A program made the position numbers and the translations under genes. 64,000 bases of DNA from Sutcliffiella horikoshii. GTDB lineage: Bacteria; Bacillota; Bacilli; Bacillales; Bacillaceae_I. How positions within the stretch are numbered: the first letter of the stretch is position 1; every line of letters begins with the position of its first letter. Shown here piece by piece: positions 29,315 through 37,116 of this stretch. Below the pieces are notes generated by a model. It saw only the letters and a list, made by a program, of their open reading frames with translations. It was not told the DNA's origin and did no database searches. The DNA is taken from NCBI RefSeq assembly GCF_002157855.1, contig NZ_CP020880.1, positions 1,302,001 through 1,366,000 of the forward strand. The letters are read 5' to 3'.

Positions 29315-29806
29315 TTAACGGTAGTTTACAAATTGCAGGTCGATATCCAAGTCAGCTTCACGAAGAGCAGCAATCACCTGTTGAAGATCATCACGGTTCT
29401 TTCCTGTTACACGTACCTGGTCATCCTGAATTTGCGTTTTCACTTTTAATCCGGAGTTTTTGATGATGGTGTTAATTTTTTTCGTATTGTCTTTATCAAT
29501 GCCTTGAACAAGCTTTCCGCGTTGACGAACGGCTCCTTTAGAAGCATCTTCAATTTTACCGTATTGAATATTTTTCGTTGGAACATTTCGCTTAATCATT
29601 TTACTAACCATTACATCTTTCAATTGATCCAATTTAAATTCACTGTCGGAAAGAAGGACAATTTCTTCTTTTTCTAACTTAATGTCACTAACAGAACCTT
29701 TAAAGTCAAATCGATTCTGAATTTCTTTTAACGCAATATTAATAGCGTTTGTCACTTCAGATAAATCTACTTTTGAAACAATATCAAAAGAACTCTCTTT
29801 TGCCAT
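29315..29806 (-). CDS. yitK: YajQ family nucleotide-binding protein (UPF0234)
   Basis: 163 residues with the conserved start [24 protein letters not shown], and the ending [16 protein letters not shown], all hallmarks of YajQ. Family members bind nucleotides, including c-di-GMP in some proteobacteria; the role in bacilli is not established. GGAGGG lies six bases before the ATG. Confidence 0.92.
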   Translation of the reverse strand: MAKESSFDIVSKVDLSEVTNAINIALKEIQNRFDFKGSVSDIKLEKEEIVLLSDSEFKLDQLKDVMVSKMIKRNVPTKNIQYGKIEDASKGAVRQRGKLVQGIDKDNTKKINTIIKNSGLKVKTQIQDDQVRVTGKNRDDLQQVIAALREADLDIDLQFVNYR

Positions 29807-30008
29807 GGAAATCCCTCCATCATAGGTTTAAAAATTTTACCAAATGGTAATTGTAAGAAAAATATCGCTTTCTGTTCCTAATTATAGTAGAATAAAGCGA
29901 TTTGGACAACTTAATCAAAGTCATGTACACTTTACATAACAAACTCCCGTATTCATAAGGTAAGTGAATGTGGATGATAATATTCGGCAAAAAGGAAGGT
30001 ATAACGAA

Positions 30009-30866
30009 ATGATGCAAACAGGTACGGTATTAGAATTAACGGTTGATCGCGAGACGCCGCTTGGATATATGCTAACAGATGGAGAAGAGACTATCCTTCT
30101 TCATAAAAATGAAGCAACAAGAGATTTAGGGGAAGATGAAACGGTGGAAGTATTCTTATACGCTGACCAAAAGAGCCGTATCACAGCTACCATGACCATC
30201 CCCAAAGGTCTAAATGGGCATGAATGGATGGAAGTAGTGGAAGTGCTGCCAGGACTTGGCACTTTTATTAACATCGGTATTGCCAAGGATGCACTTATTC
30301 CTGCAGACGACCTTCCAGTGTTTGAAGAGATTTGGCCTCAAGTTGGCGACCATTTGCTGTGCCGTATAAAAACGGACCGCCGTGGAAAATTGATTGGAAA
30401 ACTTGCTACACAAGATGTAATGTTAGACAGATCCATTAATGCACCATCCAATATTCTTAATCAAAATATTCAAGGGACTATCTACCGCCTTTTAAAAGTA
30501 GGAAGCTACATGATTTCAAATGAAGGCTATGTAGGCTTCATTCATAACTCAGAACGTAAGGATGAGCCAAGATTGGGCCAGGTAGTGGAAGGAAGAGTCA
30601 TTGATGTAAAGGATGACGGAACCATTAATGTCTCTCTATTGCCACGCAAACAAGAAGCAATGGATGAAGATGCCCAAGTTATCATGGACTATCTTGAGCT
30701 AAGAGGGGGAGCGATGCCTTATAGTGATAAAAGTGCCCCTGAGGATATCAAGGAGCAGTTCAATATCAGCAAAGCCGCATTTAAGCGTGCAATGGGCAAA
30801 CTCTTGAAACAAGGATTGATTCGTCAGTCCGAGGGTTGGACGTATAAAAAGGAAGAAGAAAAATAA
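30009..30866 (+). CDS. cvfB: S1 RNA-binding protein CvfB (YitL)
   Basis: 285 residues. Successive S1-like OB domains (TGTVLELTVDRETPLGYML, GLGTFINIGIAKDALIP and VGFIHNSER) end in a winged-helix domain (about 225-285). The ATG at 30009 is preferred because GGAAGGT is eight bases upstream; the GTG 45 bases earlier is not supported. In S. aureus CvfB affects virulence gene expression and binds RNA. It diverges from yitK, as in B. subtilis. Confidence 0.9.
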   Translation: MMQTGTVLELTVDRETPLGYMLTDGEETILLHKNEATRDLGEDETVEVFLYADQKSRITATMTIPKGLNGHEWMEVVEVLPGLGTFINIGIAKDALIPADDLPVFEEIWPQVGDHLLCRIKTDRRGKLIGKLATQDVMLDRSINAPSNILNQNIQGTIYRLLKVGSYMISNEGYVGFIHNSERKDEPRLGQVVEGRVIDVKDDGTINVSLLPRKQEAMDEDAQVIMDYLELRGGAMPYSDKSAPEDIKEQFNISKAAFKRAMGKLLKQGLIRQSEGWTYKKEEEK

Positions 30867-30892
30867 AAATGTGTTCGGCTACGCCGGTTTTG

Positions 30893-30925
30893 CAGCTCAT
30901 TAGGTGACTAGTGGGCTGTTTTTGT
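30893..30925 (+). terminator. Terminator of cvfB
   Basis: CAGCTCA (30893-30899) pairs with TGGGCTG (30912-30918), followed by TTTTTGTTTT. Confidence 0.7.
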
Positions 30926-30944
30926 TTTCTCAAGGCCTGAAGCT

Positions 30945-31178
30945 GTAGGTGGAGTGGGAAAACTGTAAGAGAGGGGGCGTGTCAAAGCCCGAAAGGAGAG
31001 TTGAAGTAGGAAAACGGTAAGAGAGGGGGCGTGTCAAAGCCCGAAAGGAGAGTTGAAGTAGGAAAACTGTAAGAGAGGGGGCGTGTCAAAGCCCGAAAGG
31101 AGAGTTGAAGTAGGAAAACGGTAAGAGAGAGGGCGTCTCAAAGCTCGAAACGAGAGTTGAAGTAGGAAAATGGTCACT
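30945..31178 (+). repeat. 52-bp tandem repeat array, about 4.4 units
   Basis: GTAAGAGAGGG recurs at 30965, 31017, 31069 and 31121, exactly 52 bases apart. Each unit contains CCCGAAAGGAG (or CTCGAAACGAG in the last) and ends GTAGGAAAAC. Units 1-3 are nearly identical; unit 4 is diverged. The 31180-31235 stretch holds a decayed unit (CTATACGCCCGAAC, TCTAATAGAAC) matching the array at 63047. Since 52 is not a multiple of three, it does not encode a repeat protein. Confidence 0.9.
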
Positions 31179-31246
31179 TAGACTTGATCTATACGCCCGA
31201 ACTAACGACTAACGCAATCGAAATGTCTAATAGAACATTCCCTACA

Positions 31247-31278
31247 CAAAAAAGTCGCCCCCAATAAAAGAAGCGACT
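31247..31278 (-). terminator. Terminator of the DUF3941 gene
   Basis: AGTCGC (31253-31258) pairs with GCGACT (31273-31278); the A run at 31247-31253 gives the U run on the minus strand. Confidence 0.7.
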
Positions 31279-31290
31279 CTCCAATATATC

Positions 31291-31422
31291 CTACAAATGA
31301 TCCGTCGTCTTAGAATACTGACGTTCACCTTTTTGTGCATTCTTCTCACGCTGCATATTCTTTTCATGGCGTTTCGCGTTGTTGTCTTTTGCTTTTTTGT
31401 CGTTATCGCTTGTGTGTGGCAT
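31291..31422 (-). CDS. DUF3941 family small protein
   Basis: A 43-residue, very hydrophilic protein: MPHTSDNDKKAKDNNAKRHE, followed by KNMQREKNAQKGERQY and the end SKTTDHL. The NDKKAKDNNAKRHEKN pattern is what I recall of the DUF3941 family of Bacillaceae; function unknown. An AAAGGGGTAG site lies about eight bases before the ATG. It is tail-adjacent to the DegV gene on the same strand, 65 bases after it. Confidence 0.75.
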   Translation of the reverse strand: MPHTSDNDKKAKDNNAKRHEKNMQREKNAQKGERQYSKTTDHL

Positions 31423-31486
31423 AGAAAAACCTACCCCTTTCTGAAAAAGATAGGAATAGGTTGTCCTGCTTGCATGAAGTTATGTG

Positions 31487-32350
31487 TTACGCTTTTTTCC
31501 CGTTGAGGAAGAATAAGGCGATGGTTCCTGGACCAGAATGAGCACCTACTGCTGAACCGATAGATGTAATCGTGAAGTCATCACAATCACATGACTCTTT
31601 TATCATTTCTTTTAACGCTTCTGCAGTAGCAAGGTCGTCTCCATGGCTGATTCCGATTCGTTGTTCCGAAGTGTCAAAACCATTGCGCTCCCGCATCACT
31701 TCCACCATCCGGCGCAACACTTTCTTGCGACCACGAATTTTCTCAAGTGGGACCAATTTGCCATCTTCCATATGAAGTAAAGGCTTGATATTCAAAAGCC
31801 CTCCGACAAATGCGGATGCTTTACTTACGCGCCCGCCACGAGCTAAATAATCCAAATTATCCACTGTGAAAACATGTTCCATATGACTAATATCATGATT
31901 CACGGAAGACAACAATTCTTCTTTGGATGCTCCTCCACTCGCCATTTCAACTGCACGCTTCACGACTAGTCCATATCCAAGTGAGGCGCATTTTGAATCG
32001 ATGATTGTCAGGTCAAGATCAGGATATTCCTCCAATACTTCTTTTTGCATAAGTACTGCGGTTTGATATGTACCAGATAATTCTGAAGAGAATGCTACAT
32101 AAATAGCGGTTTCACCTTTTTTAGCTACCTCAGTAAATAAATCTTTCATAAAAACAGGGGAAGCTTGTGAGGTTTTAACTACTTCACCACTGCGCATGGC
32201 ATCATAAACCTGTGAAGAATCAATAGTGACCATGTCCTCATATTCTGTTTCACCAAACAGTACTTTTAAAGGAATAAGGTCTACCATATCACGTGCAAAA
32301 AAATCTTTTGGTAAGTCGCTGGCACTATCTGCGATAATTCTTATTGTCAT
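31487..32350 (-). CDS. yitS: DegV family fatty-acid-binding protein (YitS)
   Basis: 287 residues, starting MTIRIIADSASDLPKDF. Conserved DegV segments include TSQASP, YVAFSSELSGTYQTA, IDSKCASLGYG, YLARGGRVSKA and the C-terminal GAHSGPGTIALFF. DegV/FakB proteins hold a fatty acid for phosphorylation by FakA; whether this one does so is inferred. The ATG at 32350 has AAGGTGAC upstream; a longer open frame lacks support. Confidence 0.9.
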   Translation of the reverse strand: MTIRIIADSASDLPKDFFARDMVDLIPLKVLFGETEYEDMVTIDSSQVYDAMRSGEVVKTSQASPVFMKDLFTEVAKKGETAIYVAFSSELSGTYQTAVLMQKEVLEEYPDLDLTIIDSKCASLGYGLVVKRAVEMASGGASKEELLSSVNHDISHMEHVFTVDNLDYLARGGRVSKASAFVGGLLNIKPLLHMEDGKLVPLEKIRGRKKVLRRMVEVMRERNGFDTSEQRIGISHGDDLATAEALKEMIKESCDCDDFTITSIGSAVGAHSGPGTIALFFLNGKKA

Positions 32351-32564
32351 AAGGTCACCTTCTTTACTATACTTACAAGCATGGGTTAAGCTATATGAAA
32401 AAATTAACGTTCCTTCCATTAGAGGAATATTGCTCCTTTTTTCAAGTTTACCTATTAATGAACCACTCTTCAAGAAAAGAAAATCCAGATTTTCGTTTCA
32501 GGAGGGTAAAAAGAGGAAAAATACATAAAATAAGGCAGCAGGCTGTTAGGAGGTTTTTGGCCAT

Positions 32565-33410
32565 ATGGATGTGCAACAACATGTAAAAAAGGTGCTAATT
32601 GTACTAGTGGGAGCATTTTTAAACGCGATTGCGATGAATTTCTTCCTCATACCGGCGGATGTTTATGCTAGTGGGTTTACAGGTGTATCCCAGCTGATCT
32701 TCCGTATTTCTGAAGATTTTCTTCCTTTTACGGTATCTACAGGTATAACGTTATTGCTTCTTAATATACCGGTTACCATATTGGCGTGGAAGAAGGTAGG
32801 ACGCTCTTTTACTATTTATAGTTTTTTAAGTGTTTTCTTAATGTCGTTTTTTCTAGAAGTGGTTCCGATTTACAGCTTTAACGACGACATTCTACTTAAT
32901 GCTGTTTTTGGTGGTGTCATTGCTGCGGTGGGTGTCGGGTTGACACTTAAGTGGGGGGCATCCACTGGTGGGTTGGATATCATCGCGATGATTTTATCCC
33001 GGATGAAGGACAAGCCTGTTGGGACGTATTTCTTTGCGCTAAATGCGGTAATTATCGTCACAGCGGGTCTTGTGTTTGGTTGGGAAAAAGCTTTATACAC
33101 ACTTGTGACCCTTTATGCTTCTACTCGTGTTATTGATGCGATCCATACTAGACATGAGAAATTGACTGCGATGATTGTGACGAAGAAAGGTCAGGCGGTA
33201 AAAGAAGCGATACATGCAAAAATGGTTCGCGGTATTACGTCGGTTCCGGCACGCGGGGCTTTTACTGGGGAAGATAAGGAAATGTTGATGATTGTTATAA
33301 CTCGTTATGAGATGTATGATTTGGAGCGGATTTTAAAGGAAGCAGATCCGAATGCTTTTACTAATATCGTACAGACTACTGGTATCTTCGGGTTCTTTAG
33401 AAAAGATTAA
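32565..33410 (+). CDS. yitT: YitT family membrane protein (DUF161 + DUF2179)
   Basis: 281 residues. Five to six helices in the first 180 residues (FLIPADVYASGFTGVSQL is family-typical) precede a cytoplasmic DUF2179 domain (about 195-280, ITSVPARGAFTG). Transport substrate unknown. AGGAGG lies 11 bases before the ATG. It is divergent from the DegV gene, as yitT and yitS are neighbours in B. subtilis. Confidence 0.88.
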   Translation: MDVQQHVKKVLIVLVGAFLNAIAMNFFLIPADVYASGFTGVSQLIFRISEDFLPFTVSTGITLLLLNIPVTILAWKKVGRSFTIYSFLSVFLMSFFLEVVPIYSFNDDILLNAVFGGVIAAVGVGLTLKWGASTGGLDIIAMILSRMKDKPVGTYFFALNAVIIVTAGLVFGWEKALYTLVTLYASTRVIDAIHTRHEKLTAMIVTKKGQAVKEAIHAKMVRGITSVPARGAFTGEDKEMLMIVITRYEMYDLERILKEADPNAFTNIVQTTGIFGFFRKD

Positions 33411-33411
33411 A

Positions 33412-33453
33412 AAAACAGCGCACAAGCTCTAGATATGGCTTGTGCGCTGTTTT
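33412..33453. terminator. Bidirectional terminator between yitT and the DUF3813 gene
   Basis: A 16-bp perfect stem (AAAACAGCGCACAAGC and its complement at 33438-33453) with a 10-base loop between convergent genes. Confidence 0.9.
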
Positions 33454-33458
33454 GTTTG

Positions 33459-33695
33459 TTACTTGTCTTGTTGACTGTTGAAAAGTTCTTCCTGCAATTC
33501 GCGAAGCTGTGCTTTTTCAGCGTCGTTTGAATTTGCATAAGCGGAGGATAATGCGTTTTTGGCAACACTCATCGAATTCGAATCGATTTCAGATGAATAA
33601 TCATGTTTATGGTTATGTTCAGGTGCAGACTCATGTTTGCCTTTTACCACATTCATCACTGCTTCCCGAGCGGATTGGAATAATTGGTTTCCCAT
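33459..33695 (-). CDS. Small hydrophilic protein, DUF3813-like
   Basis: 78 residues: MGNQLFQSAREAVMNVV, a His-rich spot (EHNHKHDY, about 26-33), then an Ala/Ser/Glu-rich helical C-terminus. I associate this with DUF3813 of bacilli, from memory and position beside yitT. GGAGGAATATAATT precedes the ATG; that site lies inside the last codons of the upstream gene, so the two are probably co-translated. Confidence 0.7.
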   Translation of the reverse strand: MGNQLFQSAREAVMNVVKGKHESAPEHNHKHDYSSEIDSNSMSVAKNALSSAYANSNDAEKAQLRELQEELFNSQQDK

Positions 33696-33697
33696 AA

Positions 33698-33850
33698 TTA
33701 TATTCCTCCAAGAGAGTTGCGTTCGGCTTGATGAGCTTTGCGCTCTTCTGCTTGTTCCATCGTCAGGTGATAAGGGATTTGTTGGTCATGAAGCTGTACA
33801 GAATTTTTACCCTGCTGAACAAAACGTTTTGATTTGCTGCTTCTACCCAT
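33698..33850 (-). CDS. Small basic hypothetical protein
   Basis: 50 residues from the ATG at 33850 (MGRSSKSKRFVQQGKNSVQL and on to RNSLGGI), preceded by AAGGGGGG. It is basic at the N-terminus and rich in Gln, Glu and Lys. Its stop lies two bases before the next start, and its last codons hold that gene's ribosome site. Family not recognised; an upstream in-frame ATG ten codons earlier is less likely. Confidence 0.65.
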   Translation of the reverse strand: MGRSSKSKRFVQQGKNSVQLHDQQIPYHLTMEQAEERKAHQAERNSLGGI

Positions 33851-33939
33851 TATGAAAGCCCCCCTTTTCATATCGGACAATCACTTGCCCACTATGTAGT
33901 CTAAGTAAAAATAGTGCTTTCTATTAGGCCAAATATTGG

Positions 33940-34749
33940 TCAGAGTTGCAGTTTTTTTTCTAAAAATACAGCAATCCCATCTTCTTCGTTACTTAATGTA
34001 ATTTCGTTGGCTTTTTCTTTCAGTCCGTCAATGGCATTGCCCATTGCAACACCAGTTCCTGCATACTCAATCATTTCGTAATCATTGTCTTCGTCGCCAA
34101 ATGCAATGATGTTTTCTTGTGGAATATTGTAATGTGCGGCCACTCTTTGTAATCCCACCGCTTTGTTCATGCCGGTTCGTACAAGCTCAATAACATGCCA
34201 TGGTGCTGCCCATCGCCTGTGGTCAATCACTTCTGCGTGTACTTCCGATAAGTATTCCCTTATTTTAGGTACTTCGTCTTCACTTGCATGAATGAGGATA
34301 CATGTAGGGTCCTTCTTCAAGACCTTTCTCAAGTCACCTGTCTCAATCTTTGGATTGCCAAACCCGAAGATATCCAACAATTTTTCATCATGGAAGTGAA
34401 AATAAACATCATCCATTACTTCTGCCAAAATATTATGTATGTTATATTTTTCGCTTACTTCCACTATTTCTTTTACCGTATCAATGGAAAGTGGCTCATG
34501 ATAAATGCCCCATTCATCGTTGCCAGGGTAATGAACAAATGCACCGTTAAAGTTGACGATAGGTGAAGTAAGATTCATTTCTTCATAATACATGATGCTT
34601 GCTCTGTATGGTCTTCCGGTTGCAATGACGACTTCATGCCCCTGCTCCATCGCTTTTTGAAGGGCGATTTTATTTCGTTTGGAAATTTTTTTGTCGTCTG
34701 TCAATAATGTTCCGTCCAGGTCAACTGCAATTAAATGTTTTTCCACCAT
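33940..34749 (-). CDS. yitU: Cof-type HAD family phosphatase (YitU)
   Basis: 269 residues. HAD motif I is AVDLDGTLL (about 8-16), motif II VIATGRP, then a Cof-type cap domain, and motif IV AFGDEDNDYEMI. Such enzymes dephosphorylate small sugar or nucleotide phosphates, including FMN precursors and pyridoxal phosphate; B. subtilis YitU is reported to act in riboflavin synthesis. AAGGAG supports the ATG at 34749. Confidence 0.88.
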   Translation of the reverse strand: MVEKHLIAVDLDGTLLTDDKKISKRNKIALQKAMEQGHEVVIATGRPYRASIMYYEEMNLTSPIVNFNGAFVHYPGNDEWGIYHEPLSIDTVKEIVEVSEKYNIHNILAEVMDDVYFHFHDEKLLDIFGFGNPKIETGDLRKVLKKDPTCILIHASEDEVPKIREYLSEVHAEVIDHRRWAAPWHVIELVRTGMNKAVGLQRVAAHYNIPQENIIAFGDEDNDYEMIEYAGTGVAMGNAIDGLKEKANEITLSNEEDGIAVFLEKKLQL

Positions 34750-34887
34750 ATCATACTCCTTTTTTGTACATAAAAAATATTTCTGATTCAAGTGTAACCT
34801 TTTTCAAATTTGATTGTCTACATGTTAAACTAGACAAGAGTATATTAAATAGGAAAAATGCGGTAAAAATGGACTGGGGGATGTAAG

Positions 34888-35700
34888 ATGATTAATGTCG
34901 TCAAGCAGAAGACAGGTGCTGTTTCCTTTCTACATGTATGTGAAGCAGAATCCTTTTCAAATATGAAGCCTACTGTTATCTTTGTACATGGGTTTCAAAG
35001 TGTTAAGGAAAATAACCTGCATTATGCCTACCTTTTAGCTGAAAAAGGTTTCCGCGTAATACTTCCTGATTGCATCCATCATGGAGACAGGGACAGCGGT
35101 TTGAAGAGTCAACAAATGATGCAGGCATTCTGGGAAATAGTAATCCAAACGATTCATGAAATAGATATTTTAAAGAAACACCTCACCGAATTAGGGTTCG
35201 CTAATGAAACGGAAATTGGGGTTGCAGGAACATCCATGGGTGGCATCGTAACATTTGGGGCATTAAGAAAGTATCCTTGGATTAATGCAGCAGTCAGTTT
35301 AATGGGTTGTCCAAGCTATCAAGATTTTGCTCGCTACAAAGTGGACAAGTTCCTTGAGGCAGGCTTTGCATTGCCATTTACTGAAGAACAATTGGAATCA
35401 TACTACGCGAAATTGGAACCATATGACCTGGCAAGCGCTCCATCATCCCTTAACGCGCGGCCGTTGTTATGCTGGCATGGAAAGCGGGACACAGAGGTAC
35501 CGATTGATCCACTATTGACGTTTGTAAAAGCTAATAAAGGTTATTATAAAAATAAGCCAAACAATATAAAGGTCATCGTGGATGAATATGCAGATCATAA
35601 AGTAAGCAGAGAAGGTGTGTTGGCAACAGTGGATTGGTTTGCCGAGCACTTAACACAAAACATAAAGGAGCGATATCATGCAGGAAGCATTAAAAGATAA
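34888..35700 (+). CDS. yitV: Alpha/beta hydrolase (YitV-like esterase)
   Basis: 270 residues. It has FVHGFQSVKENN (oxyanion HG), the nucleophile elbow GTSMGG (Ser about 117) and a C-terminal His in EYADHKVS; an acid Asp is likely in HGKRDTEVP. It resembles B. subtilis YitV and dienelactone-hydrolase-like esterases; the substrate is unknown. GGGGGAT precedes the ATG. It overlaps the next gene by 23 bases. Confidence 0.88.
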   Translation: MINVVKQKTGAVSFLHVCEAESFSNMKPTVIFVHGFQSVKENNLHYAYLLAEKGFRVILPDCIHHGDRDSGLKSQQMMQAFWEIVIQTIHEIDILKKHLTELGFANETEIGVAGTSMGGIVTFGALRKYPWINAAVSLMGCPSYQDFARYKVDKFLEAGFALPFTEEQLESYYAKLEPYDLASAPSSLNARPLLCWHGKRDTEVPIDPLLTFVKANKGYYKNKPNNIKVIVDEYADHKVSREGVLATVDWFAEHLTQNIKERYHAGSIKR

Positions 35701-35989
35701 AGTAATGGAGATTTTGGAGGAAGTAGAAGACCCAGAACTAGGTGTTGACATTGTTAACCTTGGACTAGTGTATGACGTAGAGATCGATGGATCCAATAAT
35801 GTGGATATTACCATGACATTAACATCCATCGGCTGCCCGCTTGCAGGGGAGATCGTGGAAGATGTCAAAAAGAAGCTAGCACCGGTGGAGGAAATTAATG
35901 AAGTAGACGTAAACATTACATTTAACCCGCCTTGGAGCAAGGACCGAATGTCTCGTTTAGCAAAAATAGCATTAAACGTCACAGACTAA
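35678..35989 (+). CDS. yitW: DUF59/MIP18 family iron-sulfur assembly protein (YitW)
   Basis: 103 residues. The family pattern DPELGVDIVNLGLVYDV, then TSIGCPLAGEI and NITFNPPWSKDRMS with the family Cys in IGCP, identifies a SufT/PaaD-like DUF59 protein that assists Fe-S cluster assembly. AAAGGAG is eight bases before the ATG, inside yitV, so the two are co-translated. Confidence 0.9.
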   Translation: MQEALKDKVMEILEEVEDPELGVDIVNLGLVYDVEIDGSNNVDITMTLTSIGCPLAGEIVEDVKKKLAPVEEINEVDVNITFNPPWSKDRMSRLAKIALNVTD

Positions 35990-36023
35990 AAAAATATTTT
36001 AGAGTGGAAGAGGAGAAATGGTC

Positions 36024-36362
36024 ATGAAAAACAAAGTGATACTTGTCAGTTCCAATCAATTAGGTAAAGGTGATGAAGCGTTAGGAGAAGGAGTCCTTGA
36101 GACCTTTTTTACGATCCTAAAGCAACGCGAAGATAAACCAGAGGCAATTTTCCTAATGAATACAGGGGTTTACACATTAACAGAGAATTCTCTGGTTTCT
36201 GTTCACTTAAAAGAAATTCATGAATCTGGTGTGCCAGTATATGCTTGTAAAACTTGTGTCGACCATTATGAAGTGGAACAGAAGCTCATTAGTGGCGAAA
36301 TCAGTGGCATGGGACATTTTATTGACCTTGCCTCTAAGCATGAAGTTCTGACGATTGCTTAA
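36024..36362 (+). CDS. DsrE/YedF-like small protein
   Basis: 112 residues. VILVSSNQLGKGDEALGEGV and FFTILKQ, then IFLMNTGVYTL, and YACKTCVDHYEVEQ with a CxxC pair, resemble the C-terminal DsrE-like half of YedF sulfur-handling proteins. A sulfurtransferase-related role is inferred and would fit the Fe-S assembly neighbour. The ATG at 36024 is preferred: AGGAG lies eight bases away, versus two for the earlier ATG. Confidence 0.75.
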   Translation: MKNKVILVSSNQLGKGDEALGEGVLETFFTILKQREDKPEAIFLMNTGVYTLTENSLVSVHLKEIHESGVPVYACKTCVDHYEVEQKLISGEISGMGHFIDLASKHEVLTIA

Positions 36363-36502
36363 TAATGGATGACTTGACCTTCTATGGATTGAGACATGAA
36401 ACAAGACAACTTGGGAACGATAAAAGGGAGATAGTTTCATCTCATTTTAGGTTTCAAGTACAGTCTTAGAATTTTCATGATCTGACTATAGGAGGTAATC
36501 GT

Positions 36503-36682
36503 ATGGGACAGAATCAACAATTCAGACCGGGTCAAAAAGCGCCCAATAACGGCATTTATCTTGAAATCGGGGAGACCGGAAGCGGAGTGAAAAATCCTCA
36601 GAAAGTAAACCTAAAAGCTGGGGACACTTTTCCCGAAACTTCCAACCACAATCGCCTCTGGGCGAAAAAGCGCCGTCCGTAA
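36503..36682 (+). CDS. yjzC: YjzC family small protein
   Basis: A 59-residue basic protein: MGQNQQFRPGQKAPNNGIYL, then EIGETGSGVKNPQKV and the end NHNRLWAKKRRP. This matches YjzC of bacilli closely; function unknown. GGAGG lies seven bases before the ATG. It is followed by a strong terminator. Confidence 0.9.
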   Translation: MGQNQQFRPGQKAPNNGIYLEIGETGSGVKNPQKVNLKAGDTFPETSNHNRLWAKKRRP

Positions 36683-36688
36683 TTATTA

Positions 36689-36722
36689 AGTCATCCTCTT
36701 TTTATGAGAGGGTGGCTTTTTT
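36689..36722 (+). terminator. Terminator of yjzC
   Basis: AGTCATCCTCT (36689-36699) pairs with AGAGGGTGGCT (36707-36717, two G-T pairs) and runs into six T residues. Confidence 0.85.
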
Positions 36723-36796
36723 GGATAGTAATTAGGGAAACTTTTTCCTGACAACTTCGTAAAAAGTATATGTGGATATTTATTTTGAGTGAAGTT

Positions 36797-37078
36797 CAGA
36801 TTTGGGGTAATCTGATGCCCTAAAACAAAAGAAATGAGTGGTTAGAGGTCACCAAAGAGCTATTCTGATGCCCTCAAATAAAAGAAATGGGTAGTTAGGG
36901 GGAACCAAAGAGGAGTTTTGATGCCCCCAAACAAAAGAAATGAGTGGTTAGAGGTCACCAAAGAGCTATTCTGATGCCCTCAAACAAAAGAAATGAGTAG
37001 ATAGGGGTAATCAAAGAGGAGTTTTGATGCCCCCAAACAAAAGAAATGAGTGGTTAGGGGTAACCAAAGAGCCAAAAC
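36797..37078 (+). repeat. 53-bp tandem repeat array with alternating unit types
   Basis: TGATGCCC occurs at 36813, 36866, 36919, 36972 and 37025, exactly 53 bases apart. Units alternate between a form preceded by GAGCTATTC and one preceded by GAGGAGTTT, so a 106-bp higher-order period exists. Shared segments are AAACAAAAGAAATGAGT and GGTTAGGGG/GAGGTCACC. It ends about 38 bases before the clpB start, so any clpB promoter must be in or before it. Confidence 0.9.
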
Positions 37079-37116
37079 AACTCACACTTATCTAAATCAA
37101 AGGAGTAATCTCAAAT

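Noticed and set aside
31297-31506. A 69-residue hydrophobic plus-strand frame.
   Set aside because: It is the antisense of the DUF3941 gene and has no ribosome site.
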